A stretch of DNA of 64,000 nt from CAVVDY01 sp963815775 (GTDB lineage Bacteria; Acidobacteriota; Terriglobia; Terriglobales; Acidobacteriaceae). The position numbers and the translations under genes are program-made. Every line of letters starts with the position of its first letter. Position 1 is the first letter of the stretch. The DNA lies in NCBI GenBank assembly GCA_963815775.1, contig CAWFIB010000029.1, forward strand, positions 124,001-188,000, in the 5' to 3' direction. Positions 51,091 through 59,746 of this stretch are shown here, in pieces. Under the pieces are notes generated by a model. The model ran no database searches. It was not told the DNA's origin and saw only the letters and a program-made list of their open reading frames with translations.

Positions 51091-52821
51091 CTAGAACTGC
51101 CGGATCGCGTCTCCACTGGACACCAGGTTGTTGTCGGTTTCCAGAAGCAAGACCCGACCCTGGTCGACGATGTAGCCGACGTAGCTGCGGGTGCCCTCGA
51201 CGGCGGTCGTGGTACTCAATGTCGTGCGACCCGGTGCGACGCTGCCGACGGTGTACGTGCCTTGCGCCGTCTCCCCGGTGGTGACACCGGCAGGATCGTT
51301 GATATCCAGCGTTCCAGCCAGGATGCCATTGCCATCGGCAGAGATTTGTCCACTAACTCCGCTGGCGTTGTTGTTATTCAAGACGCCGTTAGTCAGGAAG
51401 TAGCCAAACTGCCTGGTGGCATAACTGCCGGCCCACGCGGCATTGGTGGTGACTAACGAACTCTGGGCATAGATGTTGCCACCGCCGACGGCGGTGGTGC
51501 GCTCGTCCAGATAGTAGCCCTGGGTGGGCGAGAACAGGTACATGGCGAACGGCAAGCTGGCATTGGAAACATTCCAGGTGCCGCTGACGTACCCGTTCGA
51601 GCTCAGGCTGTAGCTGCCGGAAAGTGCTGCCGAGCCTATGTTTCCCGTGTCGTTCACATCGAAATAGCCAGTGGAAACATTTCCGCCGGCAGCGTTGATC
51701 TGAATCAGGGCGTAGGAGACCCCGGCATTGGTGACGGCCGAGCTGTTGATGACATAGTTGCCATTGAAATCGCTGGACGCGAACGACGATTGCGCTTGCA
51801 GGTCGGCGCTGCCCAGCAGGAAGCTGGGAGCATTGGGATCCGCCAGAAAGCGGAAGCGGCCAGATGAGACGACGTAGTAAATCAGGTTCGACGAGCCCAC
51901 GCTCGAGCCGGTGAACGAACCGGTACCGCGTCCCAGGCCGTCGATTGCACCATAGGATCCGCTCACGCTTTGGCTTTTGACAATCGTGCCTCCACAGTTG
52001 AGATCCTGGACACCACCGACGGTGCCGCCCTTCATGGTGAAGATTCCGGCTGAGCTCGCCGGACCGCAGCCGAGCCCGCTTCCGGAGAAGCCGAAGGCGT
52101 AATTGCCCGACGGAGCCGCCACGGATGCAGCCTGGGTTTCGAGGGTTCCGGTGGCAGCCACCACGCTGGAGTCGGTTTCGTTCAGCACCGCATTGCTCAT
52201 CGCTTGCATGGCGATGGCGAATTGGAATTGGCCGATGGAGTTGCTGAGATTAAGCGTGCCTCGACCATCCGCTCCGATGGTGTAGGTTCCCTTCATCGTA
52301 GTGGCGTTGGCGTATCCAGAAGTCGTATCGACGATATCCTCCTCGCCTGCGGTAATGTTGCCATTGCCATCCGCCGTCATCGCACCAAGGGCATAGAAGG
52401 GATTGGCGTTTCCGTCGACGCCCGACAGGGCAAGTACGAAATTGCCCTTGAGCGATGAATTGTTGAAGGTCACCGCGGTGATGGTCACAATCGACGAACC
52501 CGAAACTGTCGTCATGTCGGTGATGAAAGCCGTGATGGTTACGCTGGCCGGGTTGGGTACGACGGTAGGCGCAGTGTATAGCCCTGCAGAGCTGATAGTA
52601 CCGACCGATGTATTCCCTCCGGTGACGCCATTGACCTGCCAGGTGACGGCATTGTCGTTGGTGCCGCTGACCGTAGCCGTGAACTGCTGCTGCGAGCCTT
52701 CCTGCACATTGGATGTGGCCGGCGAAACGGTAAGGGTGGGGTTGCTTTTTGGGTTATTACCGCAGGCGGCAAACATGAGAACAAGCAGGGCGGCAAAGGT
52801 GGTCAGAATCGCTGGTTTCAT
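51091..52821 (-). CDS. Ig-like domain lipoprotein with repeated beta modules
   Basis: 576 residues. ATG 52821 begins a lipoprotein signal ('LVLMFAACGN', lipobox Cys near residue 19). One BIG2/Ig-like domain at about 25-115 ('LTVSPATSNVQEGSQQQFTATVSG') is followed by about five repeats of a beta module with phrases such as 'GNYVINSSAVTNAGVSYALIQ' and 'YFDVNDTGNIGSAALSGSYS'. Ser/Gly/Asn-rich, no catalytic signs. Typical of surface-exposed acidobacterial proteins. Confidence 0.83.
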   Translation of the reverse strand: MKPAILTTFAALLVLMFAACGNNPKSNPTLTVSPATSNVQEGSQQQFTATVSGTNDNAVTWQVNGVTGGNTSVGTISSAGLYTAPTVVPNPASVTITAFITDMTTVSGSSIVTITAVTFNNSSLKGNFVLALSGVDGNANPFYALGAMTADGNGNITAGEEDIVDTTSGYANATTMKGTYTIGADGRGTLNLSNSIGQFQFAIAMQAMSNAVLNETDSSVVAATGTLETQAASVAAPSGNYAFGFSGSGLGCGPASSAGIFTMKGGTVGGVQDLNCGGTIVKSQSVSGSYGAIDGLGRGTGSFTGSSVGSSNLIYYVVSSGRFRFLADPNAPSFLLGSADLQAQSSFASSDFNGNYVINSSAVTNAGVSYALIQINAAGGNVSTGYFDVNDTGNIGSAALSGSYSLSSNGYVSGTWNVSNASLPFAMYLFSPTQGYYLDERTTAVGGGNIYAQSSLVTTNAAWAGSYATRQFGYFLTNGVLNNNNASGVSGQISADGNGILAGTLDINDPAGVTTGETAQGTYTVGSVAPGRTTLSTTTAVEGTRSYVGYIVDQGRVLLLETDNNLVSSGDAIRQF

Positions 52822-53377
52822 CGCGGACCTCTGGGGGGGAATTGCCATTCAGCTTTGATTTGGCTGTCGAAAACAGACACACAAACGGGCTCCTTGCGAA
52901 CCCAGGTGGAGCGGAGTCTATCACACGGGCAGCGGTTCGATGTTCCATCGAAATCAGCTCTCGTGTTGGCTACTGCGAAACTTCCTCGGCCTGTCGCAAG
53001 CAATCGGTGCGCACTGGTTGCTGGTAAGGTCCAAGACTTATGCAGCCACCTCACGGGTCGCAGGAGTTATGCGATTCCGGGAGTGGGAATGCAGTTGTCT
53101 ATGCCTGCGCATTTCTTGCTGTGGCAATTCGACAGCGGTGTGTCATTGCGCATTCACAATTCTGCGCGTAGGATTCGCGACGTTGGACGCATTCTGAGCA
53201 AATTGGTTTGCTGTCGCGGCCCCGTTATCCTAGGGGATTGTCGACCCGCCTCCGCTGCATGTCCCAGCCTCGACAACCACTGCAACGCTGGATGGTGCTA
53301 GTTCTGTCGTTTTGTTTTTTGTCCCGCGAAACATTTACTCTGATATTCAGGAATACACTCAGAGGCTTTATATCTTC
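52822..53377. other. About 555 bases without a supported gene
   Basis: Separates the Ig-like lipoprotein and a small exported protein, which are divergent. Short open frames in all phases lack recognisable similarity. It must hold the promoters of both neighbours, but none is convincing by eye. Confidence 0.45.
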
Positions 53378-53944
53378 ATGCGTCAGCTTGTTCTGTTCTG
53401 TCTCCTGACGGCCGGCACCGGGTTCGGCCAATTCGGCATTCCCACGCAAATTCCCAAGCAAACCACCGACGCCGACATCCGCAACAAGGTGGCACAGTAC
53501 TGCCGCCTCGACTACACCGGCGCGCGCCTTAGCGATCAGGACTTCCAGAAGCTGAAGTCCGTGGTCAACTGGCCCAAGGACCCGGACTACCCGCTTATCG
53601 ACGTGGTCTCGCGCTTTGACGTGGGCAATTCGGTCGCACCGCCTGAGCATGGCAAGTGGAGAGTCACCGTCACGTATCACCTGCTGGGACGCTTCAACCT
53701 GGGGCAGGGCTACTCCACCGAGTCGGCAGGCACCACGAGGCAGGTCGAGTTCACGGTGCAGGACATCAACGGCGATTTGAAGGTCACCGATCTCGATCCC
53801 AACTACCCTCACCCTGCGCGCGCTCCCATGCTGAAGTGGCTGCAGGAAAAGGACGCCGCCGCACCCGACCCGCAAACCAAGGTGATCTATGAGCAGGCAA
53901 TAAAAGACTTGTCCGCGCAGTCCGGCTCACCCTTCGCCAAATAG
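53378..53944 (+). CDS. Small exported protein of unknown function
   Basis: 188 residues. Signal peptide 'MRQLVLFCLLTAGTGFGQ', then one domain: 'DADIRNKVAQYCRLDYTGARL', 'WPKDPDYPLIDVVSRFDVG' and 'WRVTVTYHLLGRFNLGQGYS', ending in a helical 'QTKVIYEQAIKDL'. Conserved-looking but not recognised. ATG 53378 starts the signal peptide; the frame is open further upstream. Stands alone between divergent and convergent neighbours. Confidence 0.72.
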   Translation: MRQLVLFCLLTAGTGFGQFGIPTQIPKQTTDADIRNKVAQYCRLDYTGARLSDQDFQKLKSVVNWPKDPDYPLIDVVSRFDVGNSVAPPEHGKWRVTVTYHLLGRFNLGQGYSTESAGTTRQVEFTVQDINGDLKVTDLDPNYPHPARAPMLKWLQEKDAAAPDPQTKVIYEQAIKDLSAQSGSPFAK

Positions 53945-54130
53945 GCGGAGGGCCATCTCCCGTCGCATGTCTGTCATCCTGAACGGAGTGAAGGACCTGG
54001 TGTTTTGCCGGACAGCCCGGGCGAGACTATCCGGCGCGGCATACGACTTCGGCAAAGCCCGGGGGCAAGGTGATGGCTTCGGGTGTGCTCCTTATCTCTA
54101 TCTCTATGTGTGTCGCTCTGGAAGGATCTC

Positions 54131-55135
54131 TTACAGCAATCTGTGGATCTCGTCCTCGTGCAATCCAATGAGATACAGGAGTGCGTCAAGACCAGCATGG
54201 GAGAGGGAGTATCGTGCAGAGGCTCGAACGACGGGCTTGGCGCGGAAGGCCACGCCCATGCCAGCCAGGTTAATCATCGGCAGGTCGTTGGCGCCATCTC
54301 CCACCGCGATCACCTGGTTGAGGCTGATTCCGTCACGGGCGGCAAGCTGCCTGACCAGTTCAGCCTTTCTATTTCCGTCAAGGACCGGGAGCGGCACCTC
54401 GCCGGTCACCACGCCGTTGTTGATCTCCAAATGGTTGGCGTAGATGTAGTCAATGCCGAGTCTCTGCTGAAGGCGCTCGGCCATGAAGGTAAAGCCGCCT
54501 GAGCAGACTGCCGTTTTGATGTTTAGCCGCTTGAGCACACGAAACAGGCGTTCGGCGCCATTGGTCAGCAGGATTCGTTCGGCGACGGCCACCAGCCGGG
54601 TCTCGCTCAGGCCCTGCAACAGTGCCACGCGTTTGCGAAAGCTCTGGGGAAAATCCAGCTCGCCTCGCATGGCCGCTGCCGTAATCGACGCTACCTGCTC
54701 TCCTACGCCCATTTCCCGCGCCAGTTCGTCGATCACCTCGGCTTCGATCAGCGTGGAATCCATATCAAAGACGGCCAGGCGGAAGTGGCGGTAATCGTTG
54801 CTTTCAGCGCGTACTGCCAAGTCCAGGTCCGAGCTGTGGGAAAGTTCCAGCAGTGCTGCTCGCAAGCCGTCAAGAGATTCCGGCGCTCCTGCGATGACGA
54901 ACTCGAAGCATTGACACTCGCTGTCCATCGCCGTGAGAGACCGGGATTGCTGCACGCGGAATCCGTACTGCGCCAGGACTTCATGCAACTTGGCAAGCTT
55001 GGCTTCGAATGCAGTGTCGGGAGATCGAGTCTCCGTCAGGAACGTAAGTACGAATTGCTGGGCTTCATGGTCGCGGGAGCGAGGCTGGCCATCGTCGGTC
55101 ATCCTATGGTCAGGATTGCCTTGTTCTCTGCTCAT
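54131..55135 (-). CDS. serB: Phosphoserine phosphatase
   Basis: Dephosphorylates O-phosphoserine, the last step of serine synthesis. 334 residues: an N-terminal ACT-like region (about 25-115) and a HAD domain with 'AVFDMDSTLIEAEVIDELA' (nucleophile and acid Asp), 'VCSGGF' (motif II Ser) and 'AVGDGANDLPMI' (motif IV). Lys in 'GNRKAELV' is motif III. Same strand as serA and the aminotransferase, 346 bases downstream of serA, the gap being filled mostly by a heptamer array. Confidence 0.94.
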   Translation of the reverse strand: MSREQGNPDHRMTDDGQPRSRDHEAQQFVLTFLTETRSPDTAFEAKLAKLHEVLAQYGFRVQQSRSLTAMDSECQCFEFVIAGAPESLDGLRAALLELSHSSDLDLAVRAESNDYRHFRLAVFDMDSTLIEAEVIDELAREMGVGEQVASITAAAMRGELDFPQSFRKRVALLQGLSETRLVAVAERILLTNGAERLFRVLKRLNIKTAVCSGGFTFMAERLQQRLGIDYIYANHLEINNGVVTGEVPLPVLDGNRKAELVRQLAARDGISLNQVIAVGDGANDLPMINLAGMGVAFRAKPVVRASARYSLSHAGLDALLYLIGLHEDEIHRLL

Positions 55136-55280
55136 TTAAATCTAGAAGCTTTCTCACAATGCGAATTTGCTTTGTATCAAGGGCACAACCTTTAGTCGTG
55201 CGCAAACGACATGCCGGTCGTAAAGACTGTGTCAGAACATCTGCCGTCCCTTCGGGACCCAGGCCTTATTCCGCACTTCA

Positions 55281-55300
55281 CCCAGCACTGAAGCGCTGGG
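55281..55300. repeat. Palindrome CCCAGCAC-TGAA-GCGCTGGG
   Basis: One-mismatch hairpin with loop TGAA, close to the palindrome at 10235-10254. In the serA-serB gap (55136-55481), which holds no gene. Confidence 0.6.
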
Positions 55301-55355
55301 CTAAGATCTGCTGCGCCTCCGGCGCGAGATCGTATGCCACTTGCACGCGGTGGTT

Positions 55356-55486
55356 GATTGCCAAGCGCCAAAACCAACAGCTCCAGCCAAAAGCCGATCG
55401 CCAGGCGCCAACCGCTAATGACTAATTGCTAACGGCTAATCGCTAAGTGCTAATTGCCAACAGCCAATTGCTAATTGCTGACTAAG
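55356..55486. repeat. Long degenerate heptamer array between serA and serB
   Basis: About 18 consecutive 7-base units drifting from (tcgccag, gcgccaa) to (ccgctaa, tgactaa, ttgctaa, cggctaa, tcgctaa, gtgctaa, ttgccaa, cagccaa, ttgctaa, ttgctga). The serA stop codon is the last unit. Confidence 0.9.
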
Positions 55487-57098
55487 CAAACGACACCGGG
55501 AAGGCGGCGATGACTTCTTCCATCTGGCGCAGCGCCCGCAGCACCGGCTCCGGCAGGCGGGTGTCGACATGAATGATGGCGTAGGCCCGGTTCGCCTCGC
55601 CGGCAGCAACTTTAGATTCGGCGCGAACCTTCGTGGCTTGCACTTCGCGCCCCAGCGCAAAACGGGCGATGTTGACGTGGTTGTCTCCGAGTAGCGATCC
55701 GATCTTGCCAATGACGCCGGGCAGGTCGCGATTGGTGATCACGAGAAGATGGCCCTCGAGCGGGGCCTCCAGCTCCACCTGGTTCAACTCGATGATCCGT
55801 GGCGATGTGCCATGGATGACGATGCCTTTTGCACTCACTTCATTGCGGTTCGACCGGAGAACGACCGTAACCTCGCTGAGGCCGTCGCTTTCTTCCAGAT
55901 CGTCGGTGACACGCACGCCCAGCTCCTCCGCCAACGCGGCAGCGTTGATCAGGTTCACCGTCTCGGCCGCGCCCTGTTGCAGCACACCTTGGATCGCGGC
56001 CGCTCTTACCAGCGGAGTCTTCCACTTGGTGATCGCTCCGGTGAAGGTCAGGTGAATTTCTTCGAGGTTTCCATCCAACAGAAGTGCGAGCACGGTTGCC
56101 GAGCGCTCCGCCACCTCCAGGAAGGGGCTGATCTGCTGATACTCCACCTCCGAGATCGAGGGCAGATTGACGGCGTTCTGCGCCACCCCGGTCTTCAGAT
56201 AGGTTTTCAGTTGCATCGCAATCTGCACCCCGACGGCATTCTGGGCCTCGTCGGTCGAGCCCGCGATGTGCGGTGTGGCAATGAGGTTCGGAGCCGTGAG
56301 CAATGGATTGCCTTTCGGCGGTTCAGAGGCAAACACATCGAGGGCCGCACCAGCCACGTGTCCGGAGGCAAGCGCCTCGGCCAGGGCCGCATCGTCGATG
56401 AGTTCGCCCCGGGCGCAGTTGATAATGCGCACCCCTTTTTTCATCTTCTGGAGCGTCGCTGCATTCACCAGTCCTTGGGTCTGCGCACTCAGTCCAACAT
56501 GCAAGGTGACGTAATCGGCACGGGCCCAAATCTCGTCCAGGCTTACCAACTCGGCGCTGGCCCGCTTGGCGTACTCGGGAGGAACGTAAGGATCATAGGC
56601 AAGGACGGTCATGTTCATGGCGTGCGCGCGGCGGGCCACCTCGGCCCCAATCCGACCGAGGCCGACAATGCCGAGCGTCTTGCCATTCACCTCAGTTCCT
56701 TGCAGGGACTTCTTTTCCCATTGGCCGGCGCGGGTGGTGACGTCGGCCCTGGGGATGTTACGGGCCAGCGACACCATCAGGCCGATGGTTAACTCGGCGA
56801 CAGCGATCGCGTTTCCTCCCGGCGTATTCATTACGACGATGCCGCGCTTGGTGGCATACTCGACATCGACGTTATCCACCCCGATGCCGGCGCGCCCGAT
56901 GACGCGCAGCTTGGGAGCTTTCTCGATCAACTGCTGATTTGCCTGCACCGCCGACCGCACGATCAGTGCGTCCGCGTCTCGCAGACACCCGGCAGGGTCC
57001 TTGGCATATTCGTCCGGGCCGGCAATGGTCCATCCCGGCTCTTCGCTGAGACGCTTGATGCCGGCCGGCGAAATCTTTTCTGCGACAACGATCTTCAT
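55482..57098 (-). CDS. serA: D-3-phosphoglycerate dehydrogenase
   Basis: First enzyme of the phosphorylated serine pathway. 538 residues, the long form with substrate, NAD, ASB and ACT domains. Landmarks: 'RAGIGVDNVDVEYATKRGIVV' (substrate/NAD interface), 'GKTLGIVGLGRIGAEVA' (dinucleotide fold near 140-156), 'NCARGELID', 'PHIAGSTDEAQ' (catalytic His) and a C-terminal ACT domain 'HLLVITNRDLPGVIGKIGSLL'. Starts 14 bases after the aminotransferase gene, so the two are co-transcribed. Feedback control by serine through the ACT domain is likely. Confidence 0.96.
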   Translation of the reverse strand: MKIVVAEKISPAGIKRLSEEPGWTIAGPDEYAKDPAGCLRDADALIVRSAVQANQQLIEKAPKLRVIGRAGIGVDNVDVEYATKRGIVVMNTPGGNAIAVAELTIGLMVSLARNIPRADVTTRAGQWEKKSLQGTEVNGKTLGIVGLGRIGAEVARRAHAMNMTVLAYDPYVPPEYAKRASAELVSLDEIWARADYVTLHVGLSAQTQGLVNAATLQKMKKGVRIINCARGELIDDAALAEALASGHVAGAALDVFASEPPKGNPLLTAPNLIATPHIAGSTDEAQNAVGVQIAMQLKTYLKTGVAQNAVNLPSISEVEYQQISPFLEVAERSATVLALLLDGNLEEIHLTFTGAITKWKTPLVRAAAIQGVLQQGAAETVNLINAAALAEELGVRVTDDLEESDGLSEVTVVLRSNRNEVSAKGIVIHGTSPRIIELNQVELEAPLEGHLLVITNRDLPGVIGKIGSLLGDNHVNIARFALGREVQATKVRAESKVAAGEANRAYAIIHVDTRLPEPVLRALRQMEEVIAAFPVSFA

Positions 57099-57112
57099 GT
57101 GCGATCCGTTCT

Positions 57113-58303
57113 TTAAGCTGGTTGGGCAACAGCTACGTTGTTGGTACGTTCAGCGAAGACGGTCTGCGCCGCGCGCAGCGCGTCCCCGAGTTGAAACTTG
57201 CCGGGCGTGATGGTGCTCATCACCTGCTCCAGCGCACCGATGAGCGCAATCGTGTCCAGATAATCGAAATAACCAAGGTGAGCAATGCGGAAGAGCTGCC
57301 CCTTCATGTCCCCCTGGCCGTTGGCGATAATGGCGCCGAAGCGGGACTTGATGCCCTTTACCACATCATCCGAGCTGATGCCGGCAGGAGCCTTGATCGC
57401 GGTGACTGCGGCCGCCGGAGAATCAGGCGCAAAGAGTTCCAGCCCGAGCGCCCTGGCCGCCGCGCGGGTCATGGCCGCACAGGCCTCTGCATTTTCGATC
57501 AGCAGGTCGCGCCCCTTGGACAGCTCTCCGCCGCCTTGTTGCGCAAGATGGTCGAGCGCCGCACCCAGAGCGGCGATGAGAGCGACCGAAGGTGTATAGG
57601 AGGCTTCGCCCTTGGCCGCAGCTTTTCGCTCCTTGGGGAGATCGAAATAATACTTTGGCTGCCGGCTCGATTCCATGCGCTTCCAGGCGCGATCGCTCAC
57701 TGCCAGATAGGCCAGCCCGGGAGGAATCATCAGTGCCTTCTGCGAACCGCCAATCATCACGTCGATTCCCCAACCGTCCACTTCGAGCGCCGTCGTTCCC
57801 AGGCCGGTGATTCCGTCTACGACCAGCAGAGTGTCGGTGCCTTGGAGCAGCTTCGCCACTCCCTGCACATCGTGGCGCGCGCCGGTCGAGGTCTCGGTCG
57901 CCTGCATATAAAGGACTTTCGTTGTCGGCTTCAGTTCCGCCTTGACCTTTTCCAGCGTGAAGGTCTGGCCATAGGGTTTGGAAACGGTGGTGACGTGGCA
58001 CTGAAACGCTTTCGCGATGGCCGTCCAGCGCTCCCCAAATTTACCGGCCGAGAGCACCAGCACATCATCCTCAGGGCTTGTCAGATTGGAAACCGACGCC
58101 TCCATGGCGCCAGTTCCGGAACAGGTCAGCAGGATCACGTCGTTGCGGGTGCCGACGAAGGTCTTCATCTGGTCGAGCACCTTGGAGTAAAGCGTCCGGA
58201 ATTCCGGCGTCCTATGGTGTACATCGGCAGCCGCCATCGCGAACTGAGCGGCGGGCAGCAGCGGCGTCGGGCCGGGGGTAAATAGTCGGGTCTTGCGAAA
58301 CAT
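57113..58303 (-). CDS. Class V aminotransferase (phosphoserine / serine-glyoxylate type)
   Basis: 396-residue PLP enzyme. 'FTPGPTPLLPAAQFAMAA' and 'HHRTPEF' open the fold, 'SGTGAMEASVSNL' and 'ETSTGARHDVQGV' bind cofactor phosphate, 'VVDGITGLG' holds the pyridine-binding Asp and 'IGGSQKALMIPPGL' the Schiff-base Lys. The family includes alanine-glyoxylate and serine-pyruvate aminotransferases, some of which act as phosphoserine aminotransferase. Its place directly before serA argues for that role. Preceded by a promoter and a ~170-base leader. Confidence 0.92.
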   Translation of the reverse strand: MFRKTRLFTPGPTPLLPAAQFAMAAADVHHRTPEFRTLYSKVLDQMKTFVGTRNDVILLTCSGTGAMEASVSNLTSPEDDVLVLSAGKFGERWTAIAKAFQCHVTTVSKPYGQTFTLEKVKAELKPTTKVLYMQATETSTGARHDVQGVAKLLQGTDTLLVVDGITGLGTTALEVDGWGIDVMIGGSQKALMIPPGLAYLAVSDRAWKRMESSRQPKYYFDLPKERKAAAKGEASYTPSVALIAALGAALDHLAQQGGGELSKGRDLLIENAEACAAMTRAAARALGLELFAPDSPAAAVTAIKAPAGISSDDVVKGIKSRFGAIIANGQGDMKGQLFRIAHLGYFDYLDTIALIGALEQVMSTITPGKFQLGDALRAAQTVFAERTNNVAVAQPA

Positions 58304-58475
58304 TGGCGGAATCCTCGCTAATTTAGGGCTGGAGTGGATGGGTTGAGGGGGAATTTCAACAAGCGGTCAGGCTGTCTGCGCCGGTCACCCCGTTGGCAGT
58401 GCCGGGCAGCGGCTCTGAGACCGGTGGCACAGCGGTTTGAAGGTGAAGTCCTTCACCCTTTTTTGCAGGCTGTAC
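58304..58475 (-). promoter_or_regulatory. Structured 5' leader of the aminotransferase-serA operon
   Basis: About 170 bases between the predicted transcription start and the ATG. Contains a perfect hairpin GGTGAAG/CTTCACC (58440-58456), pairing CCGGTC/GACCGG around a GCCG/CGGC hairpin, and GGCA/TGCC. On the opposite strand the first hairpin ends in CTTTTTT and would act as a terminator. A riboswitch or attenuator is possible; it does not match any class I know. Confidence 0.4.
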
Positions 58476-58481
58476 GTTTCT

Positions 58482-58510
58482 TTCATAGACCACGGCCAAA
58501 TGGAAGTCAA
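58482..58510 (-). promoter_or_regulatory. Putative promoter of the aminotransferase-serA operon
   Basis: Minus-strand TTGACT (58510-58505) and TATGAA (58487-58482) with a 17-base spacer. Confidence 0.65.
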
Positions 58511-58544
58511 GCCGCGCCACGGGTTGCAAGGAAAAGACTGGCGG

Positions 58545-58574
58545 TTGACCTCTCCCTCCCAAACACGCTACACT
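58545..58574 (+). promoter_or_regulatory. Putative rplU promoter
   Basis: TTGACC and TACACT with an 18-base spacer, back to back with the serine-operon promoter. Gives a leader of about 160 bases. Confidence 0.65.
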
Positions 58575-58681
58575 TCTATGGTTTGCCTGTACGACTGTGT
58601 CCCGTCCGGGGCATCCAGCTGCCGTTCCGTGAAGGCTTTCTTCCTGGCGCTGGTAAGTGCAAGTGCACAAATGGTTTAGAC

Positions 58682-58724
58682 GCCGCCGAACAGGCGGCAC
58701 GGTTGCGTATCCGCAACAGTTTAG
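58682..58724 (+). promoter_or_regulatory. Twin hairpins in the rplU leader
   Basis: GCCGCC-gaaca-GGCGGC followed by GTTGCG-tatc-CGCAAC, both perfect, just before the ribosome binding site of rplU ('CAGGAGATTGCC'). Confidence 0.55.
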
Positions 58725-58739
58725 GTTCAGGAGATTGCC

Positions 58740-59063
58740 ATGTACGCGGTCATCCGCGCCGGGGGAAAGCAGTATCGCGTCGCACCCGGAGACGTGATTG
58801 AAGTCGAAAAGTTGCCGCAGGAGAGCGGTGCCGAGGTACAGTTCGGCGAAGTTCTGGCCTTCAGCGGCAGCGAGGGCGAGCTGGCCAAGCCGGCCAATGC
58901 CGTGGTCACCGGACAGGTGGTCCAGCAGAAGCGCGGCGACAAGGTGCTCGTCTTCCACTATAAACGCAAGAAGCAGTACAAGAAGCTGCAGGGACATCGC
59001 CAGGCCTACACTGCCGTCAGGATTACGGGCATCAACATCGACGGCCAGGCGCACAAAGCGTAA
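58740..59063 (+). CDS. rplU: 50S ribosomal protein bL21
   Basis: 107 residues, standard length. 'MYAVIRAGGKQYRVAPGDVI' at the start and 'VLVFHYKRKKQYKKLQGHRQ' then 'YTAVRITGI' at the end are diagnostic. Ribosome binding site 'AGGAGA' precedes the ATG. Heads the rplU-rpmA operon; the gap to rpmA is unusually long (232 bases). Confidence 0.97.
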   Translation: MYAVIRAGGKQYRVAPGDVIEVEKLPQESGAEVQFGEVLAFSGSEGELAKPANAVVTGQVVQQKRGDKVLVFHYKRKKQYKKLQGHRQAYTAVRITGINIDGQAHKA

Positions 59064-59258
59064 TGCTGACGTGTCAGTTGATGATGGCCGCGATGCCGGT
59101 CATCAAGCGGTTCCAGTCTCACGTGCTTCGCTGGTGGAATGCCGCCGCGCGGTTGGCGTACGACGTGCGATTCTGGCGACTGGATGGCGAAGCGGAATTC
59201 TAGTCGAAACGGGTAGTGCGGCGCTTGGTGCCGCGCTCACGCGGATCTTGAAAATTCA

Positions 59259-59272
59259 GCCCCTTGAGGGGC
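59259..59272. repeat. Hairpin GCCCC-TTGA-GGGGC upstream of rpmA
   Basis: Perfect short palindrome 24 bases before the rpmA start, in the 232-base rplU-rpmA gap that has no gene. Confidence 0.5.
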
Positions 59273-59295
59273 GGTACAAATACCGGGAAAAAGTT

Positions 59296-59565
59296 ATGGC
59301 ACATAAAAAAGGTTTAGGCAGTTCGAGAAATGGCCGCGATTCCAATGCCCAGCGGCTGGGCGTGAAGGCCTTCGGAGGCCAGTTTGTGTCTGGTGGCACG
59401 ATCATCGTGCGGCAGCGCGGCACCCGCATCAAGCCGGGCGTGAATGTGGGCCGCGGCAAAGACGACACGCTTTTCGCCAAAGTCACCGGCGTAATCGAGT
59501 TCCGGAACCGCGGCGCGATGGGCAAGTTCGTGTCGGTAGTTGCCAAAGAAGCAGCTAGCAACTAG
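59296..59565 (+). CDS. rpmA: 50S ribosomal protein bL27
   Basis: 89 residues. 'MAHKKGLGSSRNGRDSNAQR', 'LGVKAFGGQFVSGGTIIVRQ' and 'GTRIKPGVNVGRGKDDTLFA' are diagnostic. It starts 'MAHKK' with no cleavable N-terminal extension of the Firmicutes type. The last codons ('AASN') are inside a heptamer array. An intrinsic terminator follows. Confidence 0.97.
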   Translation: MAHKKGLGSSRNGRDSNAQRLGVKAFGGQFVSGGTIIVRQRGTRIKPGVNVGRGKDDTLFAKVTGVIEFRNRGAMGKFVSVVAKEAASN

Positions 59566-59592
59566 CTGCGAGCTAAGAGCTGCGAGCTATCA
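59552..59592. repeat. Heptamer array overlapping the end of rpmA
   Basis: Units agctagc, aactagc, tgcgagc, taagagc, tgcgagc, tatcag. Contains the rpmA stop codon. Confidence 0.8.
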
Positions 59593-59596
59593 GTGA

Positions 59597-59624
59597 GGTC
59601 CCGTACGCGGGACCTTTGTTGTTT
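59597..59624 (+). terminator. Intrinsic terminator of rplU-rpmA
   Basis: GGTCCCG-TAC-GCGGGACC followed by TTTGTTGTTT. Confidence 0.8.
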
Positions 59625-59711
59625 ATGGAACGCGCTGCTTTATCATTAACTCTTTGTGAGCTTGTGGAAGGGGCATCCTACCCTGCGGAGCGGCTGTTGA
59701 CGGCAGGCTGC

Positions 59712-59746
59712 TTGTCGCTCGAAGCTCGCTGCTCGTAGCTCATGGC
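59712..59746. repeat. Heptamer array at the start of the HMG-CoA lyase-like gene
   Basis: Units gtcgctc, gaagctc, gctgctc, gtagctc, atggctg. The last unit includes the start codon ATG 59742, leaving no normal ribosome binding site. Confidence 0.75.

Noticed and set aside
55356..55486. CRISPR array
   Set aside because: The units are 7 bases, contiguous and without spacers.
58304..58475. Known SAM, TPP, glycine or cobalamin riboswitch in the serine leader
   Set aside because: None of the conserved cores of these classes can be found in order.
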